In this document: positions 26,091 to 35,048 of the stretch, piece by piece
Layout: every line of letters begins with the position of its first letter
Position numbering within the stretch: the stretch's first letter is position 1
NCBI GenBank assembly: GCA_946886855.1
Contig: CAMPJJ010000002.1
Span: 57,951 to 121,950, forward strand
From: an uncultured Roseateles sp.
GTDB taxonomy: Bacteria > Pseudomonadota > Gammaproteobacteria > Burkholderiales > Burkholderiaceae
Direction of reading: 5' to 3'
DNA length: 64,000 nucleotides
Notes under the pieces: generated by a model
What the model was told of the DNA's origin: nothing
Databases searched by the model: none
Seen by the model: the letters and a program-made list of their open reading frames with translations, nothing else
Made by a program: the position numbers and the translations under genes

Positions 26091-27665
26091 TCAGGCCCGA
26101 CGGGCGAACTGGCGCAGCTTCACGCCCAGCAGCAGCAGCACGCCGAAGTAGAGCAGCGCGGAGGCGCCGAGGCTCAGCGCCATCCAGCCGGCGCGCGCCA
26201 GCTCGAAGTGCAGGCCCTTGCCGCCGACCCAGCCGACATGCCTGGCCAGCCACCACTGCAGCGCGCCCATGGCGGCGCTGGCGATGACCACCCGCAACAG
26301 GAACAACGGCCAGCCGGCTTCCGGCGTGTAGGTGCCGAGCTTGCGCAGCCCGCGCAGCAGCAGCCAGGCGTTGACGACCGCGCCCAGGCCGATCGAGAGC
26401 GACAGGCCGGCGACGCCGATCTTGAACCCGAACACGAAGATCGCGTTGAACACCTGGGTCAGGATCAGCACGCCCACGGCGATGCGCACCGGCGTGCGCA
26501 TGTCCTGGCGCGCATAGAAGCCGGGCGCCAGCACCTTGATCGACACCAGGCCCATCAGGCCCAGGCCGTAGCCCATCACGGCGCGGGCGGTGTGGGCGAC
26601 GTCCGCCGCCTGGAAGGCGCCGCGCTGGTAGAGGACGGCCACCAGCGGCTCGGCGAAGACCAGCAGCGCGACCGCGCAGGGCAGCGCCAGCAGCAGGGTC
26701 AGGCGCAGACCCCAGTCGAGCAGGCCCGAGTATTTCTGCGTCTCGCCCTTGGCCGTGCTGGCCGCGAGTTGCGGCGTCAGCACCACGCCCAGCGCGACGC
26801 CCAGCAGCGCGATGGGGAACTCCATCAGCCGGTCTGCATAGGTCAGCCAGGAGGCGGCGCCCTCGCCCACCGCGATCGCGATCTGCGTGTTGAGCAGCAG
26901 CGAGAGCTGGGCCACGCCGACGCCCAGCAGCGCCGGGCCCATCTTGCGCAACACCTGGCGCACGCCCTCGTCGGCGGCGGCCACGCGCAGGCCGGACAGG
27001 TTCAGCGCGAATCGCGGCATCAGGCCGACGCGCCGCAGCGCCGGCACCTGGACCGCCAACTGGAGGATGCCGCCGACCATGACGCCCAGCGCGAGCGAAT
27101 AGATCGGCTCATAGCCGTGGTGCGCCAGCACCGGCGTCAGCCCGTAGCCGCAGGCCAGCGAGGCGAGGTTCAGCAGCACCGGCGTCACCGCCGGCACGAT
27201 GAAGCGCCTCCACGTGTTCAGGATGCCGGCCGACAGCGCCACGAGCGACATGAAGCCGATGTAGGGGAACATCCAGCGCGTCATCACCACGGCGGCTTCG
27301 TGCGCGTCCCGGGACAGCCCCGCGCCAAGCGCCCAGACCAGCACCGGCGCGCCGATGACGCCGATCGTGCAGGTCGCCAGCAGCGCCCACAGCAGCACGG
27401 TCGCGACGGCATCGATCAGGTGGCGGGTGGCCTCGTCGCCGTCCTTGGCGCGCGCGGCGGCCAGCGACGGCACGAAGGCCTGCGAGAACGCGCCCTCGGC
27501 GAACAGGCGCCGCAGCATGTTGGGAATGCGGAACGCCACGTTGTAGGCGTCGGTCATCGCATTGGCGCCGAACAGCCCCGCCACCATCTGTTCGCGGACC
27601 AGGCCCGTGATGCGGGACAGCAGCGTGAAGACCGAGACGACGGAGGCGGTGCGGAGCAGGTTCAT
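26091..27665 (-). CDS. murJ: Lipid II flippase MurJ
   Basis: A 524-residue membrane protein with 14 predicted helices that flips lipid II for peptidoglycan synthesis. It begins [24 protein letters not shown] and contains [28 protein letters not shown], the MurJ signature with the substrate-binding Arg residues. It is divergent from rpsT, as often in betaproteobacteria. Confidence 0.96.
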   Translation of the reverse strand: MNLLRTASVVSVFTLLSRITGLVREQMVAGLFGANAMTDAYNVAFRIPNMLRRLFAEGAFSQAFVPSLAAARAKDGDEATRHLIDAVATVLLWALLATCTIGVIGAPVLVWALGAGLSRDAHEAAVVMTRWMFPYIGFMSLVALSAGILNTWRRFIVPAVTPVLLNLASLACGYGLTPVLAHHGYEPIYSLALGVMVGGILQLAVQVPALRRVGLMPRFALNLSGLRVAAADEGVRQVLRKMGPALLGVGVAQLSLLLNTQIAIAVGEGAASWLTYADRLMEFPIALLGVALGVVLTPQLAASTAKGETQKYSGLLDWGLRLTLLLALPCAVALLVFAEPLVAVLYQRGAFQAADVAHTARAVMGYGLGLMGLVSIKVLAPGFYARQDMRTPVRIAVGVLILTQVFNAIFVFGFKIGVAGLSLSIGLGAVVNAWLLLRGLRKLGTYTPEAGWPLFLLRVVIASAAMGALQWWLARHVGWVGGKGLHFELARAGWMALSLGASALLYFGVLLLLGVKLRQFARRA

Positions 27666-27785
27666 TCAGGCGCGGCGCGGAGGCAAATACGGGGATACAG
27701 GCGGGGGACTGCGGCGACGGGGCGCGGCGCCCCGTCGCGAGACCGCGCATTATGGGTGTCCCGCCGCGGACGCAATACCTCGGGT

Positions 27786-27814
27786 TTGGTTTTTCCAAAC
27801 CTGGCTGCTATACT
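27786..27814 (+). promoter_or_regulatory. Promoter of rpsT
   Basis: TTGGTT (27786-27791), a 17-bp spacer and TATACT (27809-27814), followed after about 33 bp by the rpsT start. It lies in the 182-bp gap between divergent murJ and rpsT. Confidence 0.7.
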
Positions 27815-27847
27815 CGCCGTCTTTGCACCAACTGGACCAATAAGACA

Positions 27848-28144
27848 ATGGCAAGCTCTTCCAAAGCCAAGAAGAAAACCGTGCGTCTGGCCTCGGGCCG
27901 CAAGCGCGCACGTCAAGACGTCAAGCTGAACGCCGCCAACTCGGCGCTGCGTTCGAAGTTCCGCACGGTCATCAAGAACGTGCAAAAGGCGATCGTCACG
28001 GGTGACAAGGCCAAGGCCGCCGACCTGTTCAAGACCGCCCAGCCCGTCATCGACTCGGTCGCCGACAAGGGCATCTTCCACAAGAACAAGGCGGCTCGCC
28101 ACAAGAGCCGCCTGTCTTCGAAGATCAAGGCGCTCGCCGCCTGA
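27848..28144 (+). CDS. rpsT: 30S ribosomal protein S20
   Basis: A 98-residue, Lys/Ala-rich S20. It carries [15 protein letters not shown] in place of the more usual R-N-x-A-x-x-S-x-x-R, and ends [22 protein letters not shown]. It binds 16S rRNA in the small subunit. Its own promoter (27786) and terminator (28171) make it a single-gene unit. Confidence 0.97.
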   Translation: MASSSKAKKKTVRLASGRKRARQDVKLNAANSALRSKFRTVIKNVQKAIVTGDKAKAADLFKTAQPVIDSVADKGIFHKNKAARHKSRLSSKIKALAA

Positions 28145-28170
28145 TAGACAGATCCAGCTCTGGTGCACGA

Positions 28171-28196
28171 AAAGCCCGCCTGACGGCGGGCTTTTT
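28171..28196 (+). terminator. Rho-independent terminator of rpsT
   Basis: 10-bp stem AAAGCCCGCC / GGCGGGCTTT, 4-nt loop TGAC, ending in a run of five T. It starts 27 bp after the rpsT stop. Confidence 0.9.
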
Positions 28197-28244
28197 CGTT
28201 CCCGACGCGACTCCGAGGTTCCGCTTTGGGCGCACGGCGTCGTT

Positions 28245-28283
28245 GCGAATCCTCGCCATAGCTGGGCCATGGCTCCGGTTCGC
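28245..28283. repeat. 39-bp imperfect inverted repeat between rpsT and the hydrolase gene
   Basis: Arms of 18 bp (28245-28262 and 28266-28283) around a TGG loop, with 13 of 18 positions pairing; the best-paired parts are GCGAA/TTCGC and GCCAT/ATGGC. It lies beyond the rpsT terminator and before the end of the convergent hydrolase gene. It may be a dispersed intergenic element; only one copy is seen here. Confidence 0.5.
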
Positions 28284-28339
28284 GCCTAGCCGTACATCCC
28301 CAATCGACACCTCGGCGCCGCGTCGGTCGGAGCGGTCGT

Positions 28340-29146
28340 TCAGAGCGGCATCGGCGTCGTGATCTGTCCGACGACCTCGCGCACGTGGAGCCAGTCCACG
28401 ACGTTGCGCGCCACCCATTCCCCATCGTCGAGCGGCAGGTCGTGGCCCGCGTGCCGGTGCAGCCGCAACGGCGCGCCCCACGCGCGGCTGATGGCTTGCG
28501 AGCAGCGCCAGTCCACGAGCGAATCCCCCTGGCTGCACAGCAGCAGCATCGGCGGCTGCGGCTTGGCGAGGCTGGCGCGATATCGCGCCGCCGCCAGCAG
28601 CTGCCTCAGCGCATTGCGCCGCCGCACCGGATGCTGGCGCTGGATCGAGACCCAGTCGTCGATCACCTGGTCCGGCTGCCGCTGCATCCGCGTCGTCATC
28701 TGCAGCACCTTGGCCTCGCGCCGGCGCAGGCTCAAGCGCGTCAGGCTCAGCAGCAGCAAGGACCAGTAGTTCGACGGCCGCAAGCGCCGGAAGAACGCGC
28801 TGAAGGGCCGCAGGCTGGTGTTGATCAGCACGATGCCGTCGAGCTCGTCCGGATGGCGCGCCGCCCATTCGCTGGCGACCATCGCGCCCAGCGACATCGC
28901 CAGCACCTGGTACGGCGGGGGAACGCCGCGACGACGCAGCTCCGCACGGCACGCCTCCATCATCGCGTCGACATGGGTCGGGCTGCTCTGGCGATGCTTG
29001 TCGCCGTTGCCGGGCAGGTCGAGCAGTTCCAGCCGGGCCTCCGGCTGCTGCACCCGCAACGCACGCAACAGGCGCGCGGGGAAATCCCCCCAATGGCCGC
29101 TCTCGCGGGTCAGCCCGCGCAACAGCACCCAGGTGTGGACGCTCAT
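28340..29146 (-). CDS. Alpha/beta-fold hydrolase
   Basis: A 268-residue hydrolase. The nucleophile elbow is A-M-S-L-G-A-M (Ser in M-S-L-G), the oxyanion region is L-R-G-L-T-R-E-S-G-H-W, a late Asp lies in S-Q-G-D-S-L-V-D and the catalytic His in H-A-G-H-D-L-P-L-D-D. The substrate is unknown. The start at 29146 overlaps the stop of the upstream carboxypeptidase (ATGA, 29143-29146), so both are co-translated; the longer frame upstream is inside that gene. Confidence 0.85.
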   Translation of the reverse strand: MSVHTWVLLRGLTRESGHWGDFPARLLRALRVQQPEARLELLDLPGNGDKHRQSSPTHVDAMMEACRAELRRRGVPPPYQVLAMSLGAMVASEWAARHPDELDGIVLINTSLRPFSAFFRRLRPSNYWSLLLLSLTRLSLRRREAKVLQMTTRMQRQPDQVIDDWVSIQRQHPVRRRNALRQLLAAARYRASLAKPQPPMLLLCSQGDSLVDWRCSQAISRAWGAPLRLHRHAGHDLPLDDGEWVARNVVDWLHVREVVGQITTPMPL

Positions 29147-30198
29147 CGAGCGGTCCTCCGATACCAGCGAATCAACGCCTGCTCCCCATGATCGATTCTT
29201 GTGTCCGGCCCCGGCAACCACCGCAACGCGCTCTGCGTGGCGCGTGTCATGAAGTCCATCCAGGCCATGTGCCGTCGCAACACGCGCTGCTGTCGATGGG
29301 CGATCAGCGGGTTGAACATGCCGTGCCGGGAGAGTAGCTGGCGCGGATTTTTCTTCACCCACAGCCATGACCCCATTTCGAGCGTCATCGGCAGGAAGAT
29401 CCCTCGATCAAGGGAGAGGGACTCGTCGTACAGGTGGTCCCACAGGTCGCCGTGGGTCAGGTAATGCCGGCTCTGCGGCTCCATCACGTAGGGATGCGGG
29501 GACAGGCATTGATCGAGCACCTCGCACAGCGCGTGGATCTCGGCGAGGTGATGCATCGGTCGGCGCGTTCGCGCATACGGGAACCAGATGCGGTCACGCA
29601 GGCCGAAGCCGCTGTGGAAGTCGATGGCCATGGACACCGGGCGGCCCAGCAGCTCTTCGCGGACGAAGCGGCACAACGCGTCGCTCTCGGCCTGCAGCGG
29701 CGCGCCCGCCGGGCCGCGGTAGTACGGCAGATGCCGCGTGAATCGATGTCCGCCGACCAGGAACGGCACGCCGCGGTCCGCGTCCTGCGGCGCGTTGCGC
29801 ATCAGGTCGACGCCTTGCGGATTCGCCCGCGACCCCGTCAGCACGCCACCCGGATTGACGACGGGCAGGAAGACCAGCCGCAGCGACTCGAGCTGCTGAT
29901 GCAGGCTGAGGTCCCAGCGCAGCCGGCGCACCAGGCTGCCGAGGTAGGCCAGCACCACCTGCGCGCCGATGCGCTCCAGGCCGTGGACGCCGCCGATGAA
30001 ACCGAGCGCCGGCACGCCGGGGTCGGGATTGCCCAAGGTCACGCCGATCACCGGCATCGTGCCGCCGACAGTGGTCACGGTGGCCAGCTCGCGGGCCTGC
30101 AACAGCGATCCGCCCTGATCGATCAGGCGCAGCAGCTGCTGCATTTCCGGCAGGACGGCCGCGGCCCGAGAGCCCGCGTCGGCGGTGAAGACGGCCAT
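29143..30198 (-). CDS. M14-family zinc carboxypeptidase-like protein
   Basis: A 351-residue metallopeptidase. Zinc ligands are visible as H72-G-L-E75 and His195 in I-D-F-H-S-G-F-G, and N-P-Q-G-V-D-L-M-R-N gives the substrate-binding Asn-Arg pair. The catalytic Glu is probable in L-E-M-G-S-W. No signal peptide, so a cytoplasmic peptidase or amide hydrolase is likely. It is coupled by a 4-bp overlap to an alpha/beta hydrolase. Confidence 0.85.
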   Translation of the reverse strand: MAVFTADAGSRAAAVLPEMQQLLRLIDQGGSLLQARELATVTTVGGTMPVIGVTLGNPDPGVPALGFIGGVHGLERIGAQVVLAYLGSLVRRLRWDLSLHQQLESLRLVFLPVVNPGGVLTGSRANPQGVDLMRNAPQDADRGVPFLVGGHRFTRHLPYYRGPAGAPLQAESDALCRFVREELLGRPVSMAIDFHSGFGLRDRIWFPYARTRRPMHHLAEIHALCEVLDQCLSPHPYVMEPQSRHYLTHGDLWDHLYDESLSLDRGIFLPMTLEMGSWLWVKKNPRQLLSRHGMFNPLIAHRQQRVLRRHMAWMDFMTRATQSALRWLPGPDTRIDHGEQALIRWYRRTAR

Positions 30199-30319
30199 GT
30201 CCAGGAAGCCCGGTGGGGAGGTCGCGGCGAACCGGTCAGCGTAGCCGCTGGGACGCCGTCCGGCGATGGCCCGATCGGGCCAGCACGATCACGCCCCGTC
30301 GGCGGATCGACGAGCGCCC

Positions 30320-30655
30320 TTACGCCTTGCCGGCGTCGCGCCCGTCGGGCAGCAGGCAGGCGTCGACGACCTGCAGCTTGTTGTCGCGGGCGAAGTTCAT
30401 GACGAACTCCCAGGCCATCGGTTCGACGGACTTCAGGGCCTCGTTGACGATGACGCACTTGACGCCGTCGATGACGCGCGGCACGCAGTAGGGGGAGTAG
30501 CCGAGGTAGGCGTCGCGGCCGCTGCGGGTGCCGCCGGGCCGGAAGCAGGACATGGCCCCCGCCAGACGCTCAGCCCAGTCGCTCGGGCGGAAGGTGCGGC
30601 CATCCGTGGTGATCCCCTGGATGAACACTTCTCGCGGCTTGGGCTGCTCAGTCAT
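30320..30655 (-). CDS. DUF3579 domain protein
   Basis: A 111-residue protein with the DUF3579 pattern F-I-Q-G-I-T, G-R-T-F-R-P-S-D-W-A-E-R-L-A-G and Y-C-V-P-R-V-I-D-G-V-K-C-V-I-V. Function unknown; the family is found in betaproteobacteria next to argD/argF, as here, where it diverges from argD across a 216-bp gap. The gap has no convincing promoter on either strand, only a TAGAAT at 30828-30833 that could be the argD -10 box. Confidence 0.87.
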   Translation of the reverse strand: MTEQPKPREVFIQGITTDGRTFRPSDWAERLAGAMSCFRPGGTRSGRDAYLGYSPYCVPRVIDGVKCVIVNEALKSVEPMAWEFVMNFARDNKLQVVDACLLPDGRDAGKA

Positions 30656-30871
30656 TGGCTACGGTCTCACGCGTCCCGGCAAAACCGCTATTGTGCCCTG
30701 GATGTGTTGCGCCGCAGCACACGCGGGCTTCTGCTCGCCCGTGGGCGGGGCTGGCGGAACGCCCGCTGGTCAGCGAGGCTTGCGTGGCTGTGAAGGAGGA
30801 ATCTCCTCGCCCGCCAGGGTCGACCCGTAGAATCATTTGCTCCCCCAACCCCTCCCACGTTTGGAGACTTG

Positions 30872-32104
30872 ATGAACGCCCCGGACACCTCGTTCGCCGC
30901 CCCGACCGAACCCCATGTGATGCACACCTACGGCCGCCTGCCGATCGCCCTGTCGCACGGCGAAGGCGCCTGGGTCTGGGATACGGCCGGCCGACGATAC
31001 CTGGACGGCCTGGGCGGGATCGCCGTCAACACGCTCGGACACAACCATCCGAAGCTGGTGGCGGCCCTGCGGGACCAGGTGGGCAAGCTCATCCACACGA
31101 GCAACTACTACCACGTCCCGCTGCAGGAGCAGCTCGCGGCCAAGCTCTGCGCGCTGTCGGGGCTGACCAACGCCTTCTTCTGCAATTCCGGCCTGGAAGC
31201 CAACGAAGCCGCGCTCAAGATCGCGCGCAAGTACGGCCATGACCGCGGCAACGCCAACCCCGAGGTCATCGTGTTCGAGAAGGCCTTCCACGGCCGCTCG
31301 ATCGCGACGCTGTCGGCCACCGGCAACCCGAAGGTGCAGGCGGGCTTCGGTCCGCTGGTGCCGGGCTTCGTACGGGTGCCGCTGAACGACATCGAGGCCA
31401 TCCGCCGGGCCATCGCCGAGCACCCGAACGTGACCGCGATCTTCCTGGAAACCATCCAGGGCGAAGGCGGCATCCACCCGGCGCACATCGACTTCCTGAA
31501 GGCCCTGCGCCAGCTGTGCGACGAGCACGAGCTGCTGCTGATGCTGGACGAGGTGCAGTGCGGCATCGGCCGCACCGGGAAGTGGTTCGCACATCAATGG
31601 GCCGGCATCGTGCCGGACGTGATGCCGCTGGCCAAGGGCCTGGGTTCGGGCGTGCCGATCGGCGCGGTGGTGTGCGGCGACAAGGCCGCCAAGGTTTTCG
31701 GACCGGGCAACCACGGCACGACCTTCGGCGGCAATCCGCTGGCGATGCGCGCGGGCGTCGAGACGCTGACCGTGATGGAAGAGGACGGCCTGCTGGCCAA
31801 CGCCGCCACCGTCGGCGCCGAGTTGAAGGCCGCGCTCGAGCAGGGCCTGGCGGGCGAAGCCGGCCTCGTCGAGGTGCGCGGCCACGGCCTGATGATCGGC
31901 GTCGAGCTGGACCGCCCCTGCGGCGTGCTGCTGACGCAGGCCATGGAAGCCGGCCTGTTGCTGAGCGTGACGGCCGACAAGGTCATCCGCCTGGTACCGC
32001 CGCTGATCCTGACGAGCGAAGAAGCCGCCGAGATCGCCGCGCGTCTGGTCCCGCTGGTGAAGGCCTTCCTGGCTGCACCCGCATCCGCGCCCGCCGCGCC
32101 ATGA
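30872..32104 (+). CDS. argD: Acetylornithine aminotransferase
   Basis: A 410-residue class III aminotransferase that makes N-acetylornithine in arginine synthesis. PLP is held by the Lys in L-A-K-G-L-G-S-G-V-P-I-G; F-F-C-N-S-G-L-E-A-N-E-A-A-L-K-I-A-R and L-M-L-D-E-V-Q-C-G-I-G-R-T-G are diagnostic. The start at 30872 has GGAG 6 nt upstream. The gene directly precedes argF with a start-stop overlap or an 18-bp gap, depending on the argF start. Confidence 0.94.
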   Translation: MNAPDTSFAAPTEPHVMHTYGRLPIALSHGEGAWVWDTAGRRYLDGLGGIAVNTLGHNHPKLVAALRDQVGKLIHTSNYYHVPLQEQLAAKLCALSGLTNAFFCNSGLEANEAALKIARKYGHDRGNANPEVIVFEKAFHGRSIATLSATGNPKVQAGFGPLVPGFVRVPLNDIEAIRRAIAEHPNVTAIFLETIQGEGGIHPAHIDFLKALRQLCDEHELLLMLDEVQCGIGRTGKWFAHQWAGIVPDVMPLAKGLGSGVPIGAVVCGDKAAKVFGPGNHGTTFGGNPLAMRAGVETLTVMEEDGLLANAATVGAELKAALEQGLAGEAGLVEVRGHGLMIGVELDRPCGVLLTQAMEAGLLLSVTADKVIRLVPPLILTSEEAAEIAARLVPLVKAFLAAPASAPAAP

Positions 32105-32121
32105 AACCGGGGAACACGCTC

Positions 32122-33063
32122 ATGCGTCACTACCTGCAGTTCAAGGACCTGCGCGCGGAGGAGTACACCCACCTGTTCGAACGCGCGGCGACGATCAAGC
32201 GACGCTTCAAGAACTACGAGAAGTACCAGCCGCTGCAGGACCGCACGCTGGCGATGATCTTCGAGAAGGCGTCCACGCGGACCCGCGTCAGCTTCGAGGC
32301 GGGCATGTACCAGATGGGCGGCTCGGTGGTGCACCTGACCACCGGCGACAGCCAGCTGGGCCGCGCGGAGCCGATCGAGGACAGCGCGCGCGTGATCAGC
32401 CGCATGGTCGACATCGTGATGATCCGGACCTACGAGCAGACCAAGCTGGAGCGCTTCGCGGCGCACTCGCGGGTGCCGGTGATCAACGGGCTGACCAACG
32501 AGTACCACCCGTGCCAGATCCTGGCGGACCTGTTCACGTTCATCGAGCAGCGCGGCATGGACCGGCGCGGCGCGATCGACATGGACTGCCTGAAGGGACG
32601 CGTGGTGGCCTGGGTCGGCGACGGCAACAACATGGCCAACACCTGGCTGCAGGCGGCGGAGATCCTGGGCTTCACCGTGCACGTGAGCACGCCCAGCGGC
32701 TACGAGATCGACCCGGCGGTCGCGGGCATCAAGGACACGCGCTGCTACAAGGTCTTCAAGGACCCGGAGGAAGCCTGCCGCGGCGCGGACCTGGTGACCA
32801 CGGACGTGTGGACCAGCATGGGCTACGAGGCTGAGAACGAGGCGCGCCGCACGGCCTTCGCGGACTGGTGCGTGGACAAGGACATGATGGCGCAGGCCAA
32901 GCCGGATGCGCTGTTCATGCACTGCCTGCCGGCGCACCGCGGCGAGGAGGTCGCGGCCGACGTGATCGACGGTCCGCAGTCGGTGGTCTGGGACGAGGCG
33001 GAGAACCGCATGCACGTGCAGAAGGCGCTGATGGAGTACCTGCTGCTGGGACGCATCGGATGA
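32122..33063 (+). CDS. argF: Ornithine carbamoyltransferase
   Basis: A 313-residue OTCase that forms citrulline from ornithine and carbamoyl phosphate. Carbamoyl-phosphate binding S-T-R-T-R lies in F-E-K-A-S-T-R-T-R, followed by H-P-C-Q-I-L-A-D-L and the ornithine/catalytic H-C-L-P-A-H-R-G-E-E-V. An alternative ATG at 32101 overlaps the argD stop (ATGA) and would add MKPGNTL. Co-transcribed with argD; the hairpin 33110-33140 follows. Confidence 0.95.
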   Translation: MRHYLQFKDLRAEEYTHLFERAATIKRRFKNYEKYQPLQDRTLAMIFEKASTRTRVSFEAGMYQMGGSVVHLTTGDSQLGRAEPIEDSARVISRMVDIVMIRTYEQTKLERFAAHSRVPVINGLTNEYHPCQILADLFTFIEQRGMDRRGAIDMDCLKGRVVAWVGDGNNMANTWLQAAEILGFTVHVSTPSGYEIDPAVAGIKDTRCYKVFKDPEEACRGADLVTTDVWTSMGYEAENEARRTAFADWCVDKDMMAQAKPDALFMHCLPAHRGEEVAADVIDGPQSVVWDEAENRMHVQKALMEYLLLGRIG

Positions 33064-33109
33064 AATCCGCTGAAATCGGTTGAGGGCCCTGCCCGGCCCG
33101 CCCCCGAGA

Positions 33110-33140
33110 CGACAAGGCCCGCCACGTGCGGGCCTTGTCG
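33110..33140. terminator. Strong hairpin between convergent argF and the binding-protein gene
   Basis: 12-bp perfect stem CGACAAGGCCCG / CGGGCCTTGTCG with a 7-nt loop. There is no T-run on either side, so termination would need Rho or act through the hairpin alone. It lies between convergent stops at 33063 and 33163. Confidence 0.6.
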
Positions 33141-33162
33141 CATCAGGGGGCGACCGCCGCGA

Positions 33163-34026
33163 TCACTTCGGCGCGCCCAGCGCCTTCAGGCCCTCTTCAT
33201 ACGACCCGGCCGGGTAGTGCTTCTGCAGCGTCTTCCACACGGTGCCCGAGCGCGAGTTCCGTTCCAGCGCGTCGCCCAGCACCTCGCGGTCCTTGGCCGG
33301 CAGGTGGCGCGACAGGTAGATCCCGCTGTCGGTCCAGGTGAGTTCCGCCATCGCCTCCAGCCGCAGCCGGTCCAGCAGCGGCCGCGTCTTCGAGTCCTGC
33401 AGCAGCGTGCCCGCGAGGATGGACGGCGCCATCAGCGTCACGTCCGCCAGCTGGCGTTCCAGCGTGCGCACCACCGCCACGGCGTCGGCCTCCACGACCA
33501 GCCGGCGCTGCGCCTTCAGCGTCCGCAGCAATTGCTGGTAGGGCTCGCCGTAGTCGAAGCCGCGCACCACGGCCACGCGCAACTCGCGCCGCTCGCCGAG
33601 CTCGGCCAGGCTCTCGACCGGCGCGCGGTCCGACGCGATCGAGATCAGCATCGGCCGCGCCTTCACCAGCGGGATGAAGTCGCCGTGCAGGTCCCGCTGC
33701 GAGGTCCGCGTCGCCGGCACCAAGGCATCGGCGCCGCCGGCGGCGAACATCGCCTCGACCCGCGCCCGCGGCATGACGACGAAATCGAACTGGCAGCCGG
33801 TCTCTGCCGAGACCTTGCGCAGCAGGTCCGGATAGACCCCGCTGACCTCGCCGCCCGAGGTCACCACGCTCATGCCGATGGGCGCCACCGGCACGCGGAT
33901 CGGTCGCGTGCAGTCCGCCCACGCGGACGTCGTCGTCCACGTGAGCATCAGCCCCAGCGCCAGGCCGCCCGCCCTGCGCGCGACGCGCGCGGGCCAGTCC
34001 GGCCGCCCGAATTCCAACCTGTTCAT
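33163..34026 (-). CDS. Periplasmic substrate-binding protein, SBP_bac_3-like
   Basis: A 287-residue protein with an N-terminal signal peptide ending near T-T-S-A-W-A. The mature part has G-G-E-V-S-G-V-Y-P-D-L-L-R-K-V and C-Q-F-D-F-V-V-M-P-R-A-R-V-E-A-M, the hallmark of amino-acid-type solute binding proteins. No ABC permease or ATPase lies near it, so it is an orphan that may act as a sensor or serve a distant transporter. Upstream, 34027-34285 holds no gene, only GC-rich sequence with a palindrome (GGAGGGG/CCCCTCC, 34174-34192). Confidence 0.82.
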   Translation of the reverse strand: MNRLEFGRPDWPARVARRAGGLALGLMLTWTTTSAWADCTRPIRVPVAPIGMSVVTSGGEVSGVYPDLLRKVSAETGCQFDFVVMPRARVEAMFAAGGADALVPATRTSQRDLHGDFIPLVKARPMLISIASDRAPVESLAELGERRELRVAVVRGFDYGEPYQQLLRTLKAQRRLVVEADAVAVVRTLERQLADVTLMAPSILAGTLLQDSKTRPLLDRLRLEAMAELTWTDSGIYLSRHLPAKDREVLGDALERNSRSGTVWKTLQKHYPAGSYEEGLKALGAPK

Positions 34027-34285
34027 CTTTTTCTCTCCCGTGCCGGAACTGCCGGTGGCGGTGCGCGCTCGTCACATCGCCTCCCTGACGTTCCATGTCG
34101 TCGGCCAGATTAGCAAAGCCCCGAAGGTCCACAACGCGTCAAACCCCCGAGTTGCCCTGCCCTTCACCCATCCGGAGGGGGCATGCCCCTCCCTTCGGGG
34201 GGATCTCCGTTCGCCACTCGCCATCTTGCGAAGGTTGACGTCAGCCGCGCGTGGCATCCTTGCCGTTCGCATCCATGCCGTTTCC

Positions 34286-35044
34286 ATGAAGACCGCTCTG
34301 ATCTCCGACCTGCACGCCAACCGCCAGGCCTTCGAGGCCGTCCTCGACCATGCCCGGCGGCAGGGCGCCCGGCATTTCGCGCTCCTGGGGGACTACGTCG
34401 GCTACGGCAGCGATCCCGGCTGGGTGGTGGACCAGGTCCGGGCCTTGCGCATGGAAGGCGCGATCGCCGTCGCCGGCAACCACGACCTCGGCGTGACGCA
34501 GGGGCCCCGCCCCACGATGAACGAGGACGCGCGCGCCGCGATCGCCTGGACCCGCGCGCGACTCACCGACGGCCAGATGGCCTTCCTGGCCGGACTGCCG
34601 ATGTCGGAGGAAGAGGAGGACTGCCTCTACGTCCATGCCAACGCGTTCGACCCGACCGGATTCGCCTACGTGCAGGGCCGGTTGGAGGCGATGCGCAGCC
34701 TGCATGCGACCGAGTGCCGCTACACCTTCTGCGGCCACATGCACGAGCCCATGCTCTACCACCTCTCAGGCACCGGCAAGGCGGGCGACTTCAAGCCGCA
34801 GCCCGGCGTCCCGATCCCGCTGCTGCCCAACCGCCAGTGGCTCGTCATCCCCGGCGCCTGCGGCCAGCCGCGCGACGGCAACCCGGCGGCCGCCTACGCG
34901 CTGTTCGACCACGACAGCGAGGAACTCAGCTTCCAGCGCGTGCCCTACGATGTCGAAGCCGCCGCCGCCGCGCTGCGCGCCGCGCCCGGCCTGCCCGCCG
35001 GCCTCGCGGACCGCCTTGCGCAGCGCCTCGTCGCCGGCCGATGA
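34286..35044 (+). CDS. Calcineurin-like metallophosphoesterase
   Basis: A 252-residue enzyme of the PPP/YfcE superfamily. The metal motifs are all present: S-D-L-H-A-N near residue 7, G-D-Y-V-G-Y-G-S-D, G-N-H-D, and G-H-M-H-E-P. It could hydrolyse phosphoproteins or small phosphoesters. It is followed after 4 bp by the kinase-USP gene, so a kinase/phosphatase pair is inferred. Confidence 0.88.
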   Translation: MKTALISDLHANRQAFEAVLDHARRQGARHFALLGDYVGYGSDPGWVVDQVRALRMEGAIAVAGNHDLGVTQGPRPTMNEDARAAIAWTRARLTDGQMAFLAGLPMSEEEEDCLYVHANAFDPTGFAYVQGRLEAMRSLHATECRYTFCGHMHEPMLYHLSGTGKAGDFKPQPGVPIPLLPNRQWLVIPGACGQPRDGNPAAAYALFDHDSEELSFQRVPYDVEAAAAALRAAPGLPAGLADRLAQRLVAGR

Positions 35045-35048
35045 ATCG

